Source of the DNA: an uncultured Arachnia sp.
GTDB taxonomy: Bacteria; Actinomycetota; Actinomycetes; Propionibacteriales; Propionibacteriaceae
Direction: 5' to 3'
DNA length: 64,000 nt
Assembly (NCBI GenBank): GCA_947493705.1
Contig: CANLSH010000004.1
Span: 62,001 to 126,000, forward strand
Below the pieces are notes generated by a model. It was not told the DNA's origin. It did no database searches and saw nothing but the letters and a program-made list of their open reading frames with translations. Positions 19,299-25,860 of the stretch are shown here, one piece after another; position 1 is the stretch's first letter, and each line of letters begins with the position of its first letter. The translations under genes were made by a program, and so were the position numbers.

Positions 19299-19778
19299 TC
19301 CCCCAGCCCAAGCGTCACCGCGTCCTCCACCCCCGAAGACAGCACCCCCACAACAGGCCATCACGGGGCCAGCCGAGGCCACGACGGCAGGGGATTCGAC
19401 GCTTCGGCGCTGGCCACCAAGCTCGGCCTCGCCGAAGACACCGTCTCCGATGCGCTGGCCGCTGTGCGTGACCATCTGGACACCACCCGCCCCTCCCGAG
19501 ACGCGACCCAGTCCGAGAGGGACGCAGCCCGGGATGCCCGCCAAGCTGAACTGGCCACGGCCTTGGCGACCGAGCTGGATATCGACGAGGCCACGGTCAC
19601 CGCCGCCCTCACCGAAATCCAGACCGAAAGGGATGCCGCCGAGGCGGCCGACGAGGAGGCCGCTCTTGGCCAAGCCGTTGCCGACGGCACCCTGAGCCAA
19701 ACCGAAGCCGAAGCCGTCCAGAAAGCCATCGACGCCGGCATCGTCTCCATCCGCGGCGCAGGCCACGGACACAGATGA
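19299..19778 (+). pseudogene. C-terminal domain cut off from the beta-helix gene by an in-frame TGA
   Basis: Immediately after TGA 19296-19298, in the same frame as the beta-helix gene, an open stretch of 159 codons continues to a stop at 19776. It begins with a Ser/Pro/Thr linker (SPSPSVTASSTPEDSTPTTG), then two similar helical units: FDASALATKLGLAEDTVSDA with an ALAAVRDHL tail, and ATALATELDIDEATVTAALT, followed by an acidic Ala/Glu-rich helix and a GHGHR end. It has no ATG and no ribosome site; the only internal start (GTG 19464) lies inside a helix. It therefore looks like the original C-terminus of the upstream protein, detached by a nonsense change, or reached by readthrough. Confidence 0.6.
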
Positions 19779-19790
19779 GCCCATAAACAG

Positions 19791-19827
19791 CTGGAAGCCT
19801 GCCGCCCAACCGGGCGCAGGCTTCCAG
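19791..19827 (+). terminator. Strong hairpin ending the DUF4956-VTC-beta-helix operon
   Basis: Perfect 11-bp outer arms CTGGAAGCCTG and CAGGCTTCCAG plus an inner GC-rich extension around an AACC loop, 13 bp after the stop of the detached C-terminal domain. No long T-run follows. Its position after 19778 rather than after 19298 suggests the transcript originally included the detached domain. Confidence 0.65.
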
Positions 19828-19830
19828 TCG

Positions 19831-20203
19831 TTATTCCCCCCAAAAATCCTCTCTCTGCGGATCGTGGTTCCATGCCCGATCGGCCCACTCGTTCGGTCCG
19901 TACTGCGCGCTCGTGACATAGCGATGGGAAGACCGGTCCACCCTCGGGGTGACCATGAAACGAAGAACACCGATGGGCGTCCTCACAGAGGGCCTCATGC
20001 GGCCACGGATATGGGAGCTCCAGCGCGCGACCCTCAACACTGCATCCGCCGCTGCCTGCCTCACTCTGGGCGGACCACGTACCATGCCGCCTGGAAAACT
20101 TCGAGTGGATATGTGGATACGAACCCCGCTGCGGCCTCCATGAGGTCGACCGGGCAACCCCTGAACGCACCCCCAAGGAGTCGACGCGTGTACGCATTGC
20201 TGG
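19831..20203. other. Gene-poor stretch with one possible coding remnant
   Basis: No intact gene is evident. On the minus strand a frame ending at a TAA (19831-19833) reads RYVTSAQYGPNEWADRAWNH, then DPQREDFWGE, which looks protein-like (a few tens of codons, about 19831-19945) but I cannot assign it to a family. No start or ribosome site is convincing. It is most likely decayed coding sequence. Confidence 0.3.
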
Positions 20204-20362
20204 TGCTGCCCAAGAGGGGAGCAATGACAGTGCCTCGGCGGATCGGGAGGCCGGTTCGGCGGCGTAGAGGGTGAGGGTGAGCCCGGGTTCGGAGACCTTG
20301 TCGACGCTCTCGTATGCCAGATCTAACGGTCCGACGGCCTTCCAGGGCCACAGCCAGAAGGA
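20204..20362 (-). pseudogene. Remnant of an XRE/MmyB-like regulator (C-terminal piece)
   Basis: The minus frame reads GPLDLAYESVDKVSEPGLTL, then TLYAAEPASRSAEALSLLPS. This aligns with the C-terminus of the intact MmyB-like regulator at 5463 (GALELDFEALVLPADPGLQL, then NVYTAGPGSPSADGLKVLAT). There is no HTH and no N-terminal portion; the reading frame upstream (higher coordinates) does not continue the family. It is a decayed fragment about 50 residues long. Confidence 0.6.
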
Positions 20363-20490
20363 GCCATGATCACCACACCCCGCGTGTCTGCGGGTCCGCA
20401 TCCGGCAAGTCCAACGGAAAATGCCAGCGAGTCGGTGGGCCGCGACATCTGCCCCGGACTCCAGCGATGCCGCGGCTCTGGCTCAGTCGC

Positions 20491-20798
20491 TCAGTCGTGG
20501 AGCCAGTAGCCGGGTTCGCGGCGTTCGTGTGCGTAGGCGAGGATCAGGATCGCATCCGGCTCCACGGTGTAGACGACTCGATACGGGTATCCACGAACGG
20601 CCTTGCTGGGGATCACGGTTCCATCGTCAGGGTCGTGAAGGGTGGGGCGGCGTTCGGCCAGTCAGCGATGTCCTGTCGGGCTTGCCGCGCCCGGTCGATG
20701 AGCGCGAGACCGATCCCGGGTTCTTGGGCCTCGTACCAGCGAACGGCGAAGTCGAACTCCGCGACGGCTTCGGGATGCTCCCGCTGGGCCAGAGTCAT
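20491..20798 (-). pseudogene. RelE/ParE-type toxin, frameshifted
   Basis: The start MTLAQREHPEAVAEFDFAVR, then WYEAQEPGIGLALIDRARQA, is a typical ParE-like toxin N-terminus. The frame stops early after NAAPPFTTLTMEP. Shifting by one base near 20626-20631 restores DGTVIPSKAVRGYPYRVVYT, then VEPDAILILAYAHERREPGY and WLHD with a stop at 20491, giving a normal length of about 102 residues. A single missing base (CTG-GAC-GAT read as CTGACGAT) explains it. The ATG overlaps the antitoxin stop (ATGA). It is either an inactivated toxin or an assembly error. Confidence 0.75.
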
Positions 20799-21031
20799 GC
20801 GGTGAGCGAGGCGCGCAAACGAGCGTAATGCTCGTCAGCATCGACCAACTCGACGGCACCGGTGCGCACCTCGGCCAGTCGCCGGGTCCCCTCGGCACGC
20901 CACGCTGCATCGACCTCACCCGTGTCATCGGCATCATGGAGGCTTTCGAGCAGCGCGTTGGCAACGACCGCACGCTGATCGGCGTCGAGCGCGAGAGCGT
21001 CTCGGATCGAGGTCGCGGGGTCCGGTGCCAT
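20795..21031 (-). CDS. Addiction-module antitoxin (Unstab_antitox type)
   Basis: A 78-residue acidic protein resembling the short addiction-module family found upstream of ParE-like toxins: SIRDALALDADQRAVVANAL, LESLHDADDTGEVDAAWRAE, then RRLAEVRTGAVELVDADEHY. I start at the ATG at 21031; an in-frame TTG at 21061 is the longer option. Its stop overlaps the toxin ATG. It would neutralise the toxin at 20491-20798, which is frameshifted here, so the antitoxin may now be an orphan. A tight hairpin (21082-21100) lies just upstream of the start. Confidence 0.8.
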   Translation of the reverse strand: MAPDPATSIRDALALDADQRAVVANALLESLHDADDTGEVDAAWRAEGTRRLAEVRTGAVELVDADEHYARLRASLTA

Positions 21032-21081
21032 GTCTGCCAGCGTAAGCCGAACGGCCGACAATCACTATCAAACATCCCCGT

Positions 21082-21100
21082 CTCGGCCTGCGAGGCCGAG
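21082..21100. promoter_or_regulatory. Tight hairpin/palindrome upstream of the antitoxin
   Basis: CTCGGCCT and AGGCCGAG form a perfect 8-bp stem with a 3-nt loop, about 50 bp upstream of the antitoxin ATG. TA modules are usually autoregulated through such palindromes, so this is a candidate operator; a structure in the leader RNA is equally possible. Confidence 0.35.
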
Positions 21101-21233
21101 TTGGCCAATACCCCGCATTGCATCCGGACCGATGTCCCGTAACGACGCCGAGGACCCCGCGTTCCGTCTGGGGACGGGCGCTCCTAACGAGGTCGCCGTC
21201 ACGCAGCAGAACTAGAGTGTCTCAGCCCTTCTC

Positions 21234-21534
21234 GCCGAACCGGTCTGTCAGCTGGAACCGCCGAGGTCCCCCTCAATCGGTGATCTCGACGACGGCGGCC
21301 AGGTCGCATGTCGAGTCCCCACCGACGAACACGTCGACGACGGTGGCGTCCTGCACCCAAGCCCGCGTCACGGCGCTCCAGTAGCGCAACTGGTCCGGCC
21401 CCAGGTCGAAGGTCACCTCTCGGGACTCCCCGGCGCCGAGGTGGATCCGTTGGAACCCCTTGAGTTCTCGCACAGGACGGGTCGAGGTGCCGTAACGCTG
21501 GTGGATGTAGAGCTGGATGACGTCGTCGACCGCC
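21234..21534 (-). pseudogene. Copy of the 3' end of the GH3 gene (partial duplicate)
   Basis: From 21273 to 21534 the minus strand encodes 84 residues aligning without gaps to the C-terminus of the GH3 beta-glucosidase at 23596 (DDVIQLYIHQRYGTSTRPVR and on to the stop), with 6 differences and the stop codon retained. Similarity continues past the stop into the 3' flank (GCCGAACCGGTCT at about 21234 and again at about 23551). The copy is in direct orientation relative to the intact gene and breaks off at 21534, where it joins a VTC fragment at a shared GCC. It has no catalytic part and cannot be functional as an enzyme. Confidence 0.9.
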
Positions 21535-21687
21535 TCGCTGGTGGCGTCGTAGTGTCGGACCCTGACCTTGAACCGGTGGGGACGGCCTCGCGCCGCCTGC
21601 AGGTACGCGTCCCAAGCGGGGTGTCGAAGTAGGTGCTCAGGTATCGGAAGTCCTGCTGAGCGTCGATGGTCAGGATCCTCATGTGGT
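21532..21687 (-). pseudogene. Inverted copy of an internal segment of the VTC-domain gene
   Basis: The reverse complement of this segment matches 17107-17263 of the VTC gene with only one substitution (CAA to CGA) and one deleted C. It is therefore an inverted, recent duplicate of about 157 bp. After the deletion the VTC frame (AWDAYLQAARGRPHRFKVRV, then RHYDATSEA) runs in frame into the adjoining GH3 fragment, making a chimeric frame. Both ends fall at short shared sequences (GCC with the GH3 piece, GT with the beta-helix piece). Confidence 0.92.
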
Positions 21688-21771
21688 AATCGCATCCGGC
21701 GCCCTGACCTTGGACGCCGAAGGCGACGGCTGCGACTCCAACGGTGCCGCCGCCATGACCGCGGCACCCTG
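21686..21771 (+). pseudogene. Short fragment copied from two repeats of the beta-helix gene
   Basis: 21686-21718 matches 18423-18455 of the beta-helix gene (33 bp, 2 differences). It continues directly into a match to 18816-18869 (2 substitutions and 1 deleted G). The switch occurs at GACGCC, which is present at both source sites. Orientation is the same as the source gene. It is too short to encode anything useful and forms the third piece of the patchwork at 21.2-21.8 kb. The rest up to 21876 holds no recognisable gene. Confidence 0.88.
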
Positions 21772-21875
21772 CGGCCAGCCGGGAAGTCGACTTCCTCCAC
21801 GCTCCGCCCGAGCCGGCACGCTGGTACTGCCGCGCATCCTGTCGGCCGTACTGAAGCGGGCGCTCGCGGTCGGGC

Positions 21876-22823
21876 TCAATTCGGCGCGACATCGGGCAGA
21901 GATCTGCTGCTCGTCAGGAATCGGTGCGTGCGCCCACGCAGGCCGCGCGCAGCGATGGTGAGAACGGCCAGGCCAATCCCAATGAAAGCCATGCCGAGCC
22001 AGCCCATCGCTGCCATCCGCTCGCCGACGATCCACACGGCAAGCGCGGCCGCCACCGCGGGCTCGCTGAGGGTGAGCGTCGTTGCGGTGCTTGCGCGTAC
22101 ACGAGCTATGCCCAGCCCGAAGAGCACATAGCCAGCGAACATCGGTATCAGCGCCATGTATACGGCGACTCCGGCTGCGCTTCCTGATGCGAGGAACGGC
22201 GCACCGGCGGCTATGAGTACCGGTATGAGCGCGACCCCACCCAACCCGAACACCGCGCCCATCGCAACGCCGCGGGGGACCTCGCGTTGCATGAGGCGCT
22301 GAAGCACCCAGGTGTAAAGCGCGTAGGTCGTCCCGGCGATGAGCCCGAGCGCGGCTCCCGTAAGCATCGCAGGGCCCGCCTCAGGCTCGCTGCCCACTCT
22401 GGCCACGCACACCATCACTGAACCGGCTACGCACAGCGCGACAGCGATGAACCACCGTGGTGCAAGGCGATGGCCGTCGATGGCGCGCTCCAGGATGGCG
22501 GAGGCGATGGGTGCGGACGCGATCGAGATGACGGTGCCGACCGCGACTCCGCTGAGGCGCATCGAGCTGTAGAATGCGAGTGGATAGATAGCGACGGTAG
22601 CGGCGCCAAGACAGACGAGCGCGAGGTTCTGGTGGAGCTTTCCGCGCTGGGCAATGAGGGATGGTGCCGCGACCAGTGCCTGCAGGATGCCGCCGATACC
22701 CATTGCGGCTGCTCCAATCGCCAGCGGTGACACGGCCGGAGCAAGACTCGCTGCGGTGCCGGTCGTCCCCCACAAGACGGCGGCTACCAGAATCGCTGCA
22801 GCGCCAAGGCTTTGACGGGTCAC
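21876..22823 (-). CDS. EamA/DMT-superfamily transporter
   Basis: A 315-residue inner-membrane transporter with about ten hydrophobic helices in two EamA halves. It starts LGAAAILVAAVLWGTTGTAA, typical of the family. The second repeat includes MLTGAALGLIAGTTYALYTW and LTLSEPAVAAALAVWIVGER, the common EamA C-terminal signature. Family members export metabolites or amino acids; substrate unknown. Its ATG overlaps the stop of the TetR gene upstream (ATGA), so the TetR protein is the likely regulator and the pair may be an efflux cassette. Confidence 0.92.
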   Translation of the reverse strand: MTRQSLGAAAILVAAVLWGTTGTAASLAPAVSPLAIGAAAMGIGGILQALVAAPSLIAQRGKLHQNLALVCLGAATVAIYPLAFYSSMRLSGVAVGTVISIASAPIASAILERAIDGHRLAPRWFIAVALCVAGSVMVCVARVGSEPEAGPAMLTGAALGLIAGTTYALYTWVLQRLMQREVPRGVAMGAVFGLGGVALIPVLIAAGAPFLASGSAAGVAVYMALIPMFAGYVLFGLGIARVRASTATTLTLSEPAVAAALAVWIVGERMAAMGWLGMAFIGIGLAVLTIAARGLRGRTHRFLTSSRSLPDVAPN

Positions 22824-23413
22824 AAGGCGCTCACCAGCTGGCCGGCGAGGCGGCGAGCGGCGATGAGTCGATCATCGTTGCCCTCAAGCCCCGCGCGCGC
22901 CATCGCACCCTCCAGCACGAACGACACGTGCTCCGCGATGGAACTGGCGCGCTGAGCTCCCACGAGCGCCTCGAGATGCGATCGTAGGATCGACTCCACT
23001 TCTTCCTTGTGTCGACGCACGGCGTCGCGCCCGGGATCGCCCTGGCGGAGCTCCGCGGCTGCGTTGAGCAGGCCGCAACCTCGAAAGCCGCGTTCGTAGG
23101 CTTGGTTTGCATGGTCGCTGTAGGCGTCGAAGACCGCCAGCACCCTGTCTTGTGCACTAGTTGCCTCCGCTTCGCGCCGGCGATACAGCTCGAGCCACTC
23201 CTCGTGTCGCGCCTCAATGTACGCCTCGACGAGTGTGGCCTTGGAGGCAAAGTTGTTGTAAAGGCTCATCTTCGCCACGCCGGCCTCGGCGGTGATCCTG
23301 TCGATGCCAGTCGCGGCGATCCCATCCTCGTAGAACCGACGAGAGGCAGCGTCGAGGATGCGTCGACCCGCGTCTGTGCGCCGAAGGCGATTCGACTCTG
23401 CCACGTGACCCAC
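22820..23413 (-). CDS. TetR family regulator
   Basis: A 197-residue regulator with the HTH at residues about 15-60 (RRILDAASRRFYEDGIAATG, then IDRITAEAGVAKMSLYNNFA). The C-terminal domain includes FRGCGLLNAAAELRQGDPGR, the Gly-Cys-Gly pattern common in TetR_C_36-like proteins. It is co-transcribed with the EamA transporter (4-bp overlap). A partly palindromic sequence at 23418-23445 lies just upstream and is a candidate autoregulatory site. Confidence 0.9.
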   Translation of the reverse strand: MGHVAESNRLRRTDAGRRILDAASRRFYEDGIAATGIDRITAEAGVAKMSLYNNFASKATLVEAYIEARHEEWLELYRRREAEATSAQDRVLAVFDAYSDHANQAYERGFRGCGLLNAAAELRQGDPGRDAVRRHKEEVESILRSHLEALVGAQRASSIAEHVSFVLEGAMARAGLEGNDDRLIAARRLAGQLVSAL

Positions 23414-23417
23414 TCCA

Positions 23418-23445
23418 ATTGGTTAGGTAGGTCAGTCTACCCAAT
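23418..23445. promoter_or_regulatory. Candidate TetR operator
   Basis: GGTAGGTCAGTCTACC at 23426-23441 has perfect 5-bp arms (GGTAG/CTACC), and a second pair ATTGG/CCAAT flanks it at 23418-23422 and 23441-23445 on a slightly different centre. It sits 5 bp upstream of the TetR start codon, the usual place for autorepression. Confidence 0.45.
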
Positions 23446-23595
23446 CCGGCGAGTGAACGCCATTATGCGCCGTCGACTAACCCCCCGGTGCGTCTCAATG
23501 CGGACGTGGTCGACCTCTCGGTCAGCGAGGCCGAATCCGAACGTAGCGCCGAACCGGTCTTTCAGCCGCAATCCCCTACCGTCGTAGTCTTCCCC

Positions 23596-25860
23596 TCAAC
23601 CGGTGACCTCGACAACGGCGGTCAGGTCGCACATCGAGTCCCCACCGACGAACACGTCGACGACGGTGGCGTCCTGCACCCAAGCCCGCGTCACGGCGCT
23701 CCAGTAGCGCAACTGGTCCGGCCCGAGGTCGAAGGTCACCTCTCGGGACTCCCCGGCCGCGAGTTGGATCCGTTGGAACCCCTTGAGCTCGCGCACCGGA
23801 CGGGTCGAGGTGCCGTAACGCTGGTGGATGTAGAGCTGGATGACGTCGTCGGCCGCCACCTGGGAGGTGTTGGTGACGGTGACGGCCACCTGGGTCGACT
23901 CCCCCATTGCCACGCGCTCGGCGACCCGCAGGTCCGTGTACTCGAAGCTCGCATAGGACAGCCCGTGACCGAACACGTACAGCGGGGTGCTGGGCTCGTC
24001 CCAGTAGCGCTTGTCCTGGTCCTGCGGGGCGAAAGTCCGGTTGTGCGAGTACACCATCGGCACCTGGCCGACGTGCCGCGGCCACGTGAACGGCAGCCGG
24101 CCGGCCGGAGACACGTCGCCGAACAGGGCCCGTGCGACGGCGTCACCGCCGCGGGTGCCAGGGTACCAGACCTGCAGGATGGCGGCGGCGTTCTCGTCGG
24201 CCCAGCGCAGGTCCAGCGGACGGCCCGACATCACGAGCACCACCACCGGCATGCCCGTGGCGTGCACACGCTGCAACAGCTCGAGCTGACGGCCCGGCAG
24301 GTCCAGCGTCGAGGCCGACGCGTTCTCGCCAATCATGTTCTGCGGCTGCCCGACGACAACCACTGCGACATCAGCCTCCCCGGCCAGTGCGACGGCGCGA
24401 TCGAGTTCGGCGTCCTCGTCGAATCCCTCCGGGGTGCGCGGGACCCCGCCCTGCTCCTGGCGGTCGAACATGGAGGGGAACAGTCGCTCGGGCACCGCGG
24501 TCGCCGGGGCGTAGTCGACGGCGACGCCGTCGCCGGCGCGCCTCCTGAGGCCCTCGACGATGGAGACGGTCTCGGCGGTGTCATGCGCGAAGACCCACGG
24601 GCCCAACGTGTCGCGCCGGGAGTCAGCCAGGTGGCCGAGGACGGCGACGCGGGAAACCGCACCCTCCCGCAGTGGGAGGGTGCCGTCGTTCTTCAGGAGC
24701 ACGAAGGTCCGCTCTGCACTCTCTTGAGCCACGTCACGATGCTCTGCGGCCGTCAGCACCGTCTGCGTGGCCACCTCGTCAACGAAGGGGTCCTCGAAGA
24801 GCCCGGCCGCGAACTTGGCGGCGAGCACCCTGCGCACCGACGCATCGACGGTCGCCTCCTCGACCACTCCGTGCGCCACCGCCTCGGGCAGCCGGGAGTA
24901 GGCCGGATCGAACATGCACATCTCCATGTCGAGCCCGGCGTTCACGGCGCGCGCGCCGGCGTCGGTGAGGTCGCGAGCAAAGTGCTGGGTCTCCAGCGAG
25001 CGGACGGCATTGGCGTCGCTGACGACGAAGCCGTCGAACCCCATCTCGCCCCGCAACACCTCCGTCAACAGCCACCGGTTCCCGCTCGCGGGGACCCCGT
25101 TGAGGTCCATGTAAGCGCTCATCACGTTGCCTGCGCCCGCGTCGATCGCCGCCTGGAACGGCGGAAGGTAGACGTTGTACACCTGTGAATCGGAGATGTC
25201 GGCGTCGTCGTAGTCCCGGCCGCCGAGGGCCGCGCCGTAGCCGGCGAAGTGCTTCGGCCCGGCGATCACTCCCCCCTCGCACTGGAAACCGCGCACCTGC
25301 GCGGCGGCCAAGGCGGCCCCCAGCACCGGATCCTCGCCCGCGCCCTCGAAGATCCGCCCCCAACGCGGGTCGCGGGCGATGTCGACCATGGGCGCGAACG
25401 TCCACCGGATGCCCACCGCCCTCGCCTCACGGGCGGCGATGCTCTGCGCCCTCTCGACGGCCGCCGGGTCCCACGACGCCGCCAGAGCAATGGGGGCGGG
25501 AAAGATGGTGCGGAAGCCGTGGATCACGTCGAACCCGTACAGCAGTGGGATGCCCCACCGGCTGCCCTCGACCGCGATGCGCTGCAGCCGGTTGGCCTCC
25601 GCGGCGTCCTTGACGAACAGCAGCGACCCCGCCCCACCCCGCTGCAGGGCGGCTTCGACCGTCTGCGGCTGCTGCACGTACGCACGGTGTTCCTCGGGGA
25701 GCGAGTCCACGTCGATGCCCTCGGCCATCTCGGGAGGAAAGCCGAAGTAGAAGTACTGGGTCAGCTGACCGGCCTTCTCCTCCAGCGACATGCGGCTGAG
25801 CAAATCGTCGACGCGACGGCTGACGGAAAGCGTCGGGTCCAGGTAGGGAAATTCAGACAT
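23596..25860 (-). CDS. GH3 beta-glycosidase (BglX-like beta-glucosidase)
   Basis: A 754-residue cytosolic exo-glycosidase without signal peptide. N-terminal barrel motifs are TFAPMVDIARDPRWGRIFEG, IAGPKHFAGYGAALGGRDYD and the nucleophile Asp282 in GFDGFVVSDANAV. The second domain (about 380-600) and a C-terminal fibronectin-III-like domain (FGHGLSYASFEYTDLRVAER onward) complete the BglX architecture. The ATG overlaps the end of the GH2 gene by 8 bp. It is the last gene of the symporter-GH2-GH3 operon. Its final 84 codons are duplicated at 21273-21534. Beta-glucosidase or beta-xylosidase specificity cannot be told apart. Confidence 0.94.
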   Translation of the reverse strand: MSEFPYLDPTLSVSRRVDDLLSRMSLEEKAGQLTQYFYFGFPPEMAEGIDVDSLPEEHRAYVQQPQTVEAALQRGGAGSLLFVKDAAEANRLQRIAVEGSRWGIPLLYGFDVIHGFRTIFPAPIALAASWDPAAVERAQSIAAREARAVGIRWTFAPMVDIARDPRWGRIFEGAGEDPVLGAALAAAQVRGFQCEGGVIAGPKHFAGYGAALGGRDYDDADISDSQVYNVYLPPFQAAIDAGAGNVMSAYMDLNGVPASGNRWLLTEVLRGEMGFDGFVVSDANAVRSLETQHFARDLTDAGARAVNAGLDMEMCMFDPAYSRLPEAVAHGVVEEATVDASVRRVLAAKFAAGLFEDPFVDEVATQTVLTAAEHRDVAQESAERTFVLLKNDGTLPLREGAVSRVAVLGHLADSRRDTLGPWVFAHDTAETVSIVEGLRRRAGDGVAVDYAPATAVPERLFPSMFDRQEQGGVPRTPEGFDEDAELDRAVALAGEADVAVVVVGQPQNMIGENASASTLDLPGRQLELLQRVHATGMPVVVLVMSGRPLDLRWADENAAAILQVWYPGTRGGDAVARALFGDVSPAGRLPFTWPRHVGQVPMVYSHNRTFAPQDQDKRYWDEPSTPLYVFGHGLSYASFEYTDLRVAERVAMGESTQVAVTVTNTSQVAADDVIQLYIHQRYGTSTRPVRELKGFQRIQLAAGESREVTFDLGPDQLRYWSAVTRAWVQDATVVDVFVGGDSMCDLTAVVEVTG

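Noticed and set aside
19361..20401. 346-codon minus-strand frame as a real gene
   Set aside because: Only about 50 residues near its start (20204-20362) resemble a protein family; the rest runs through the terminator and antisense to the beta-helix C-terminal domain.
23488..25188. 566-codon plus-strand open frame opposite the GH3 gene
   Set aside because: It is antisense to a well-supported GH3 gene; composition is rich in Arg/Gly/His/Val as expected from the complement of high-GC codons; no ribosome site or family resemblance.
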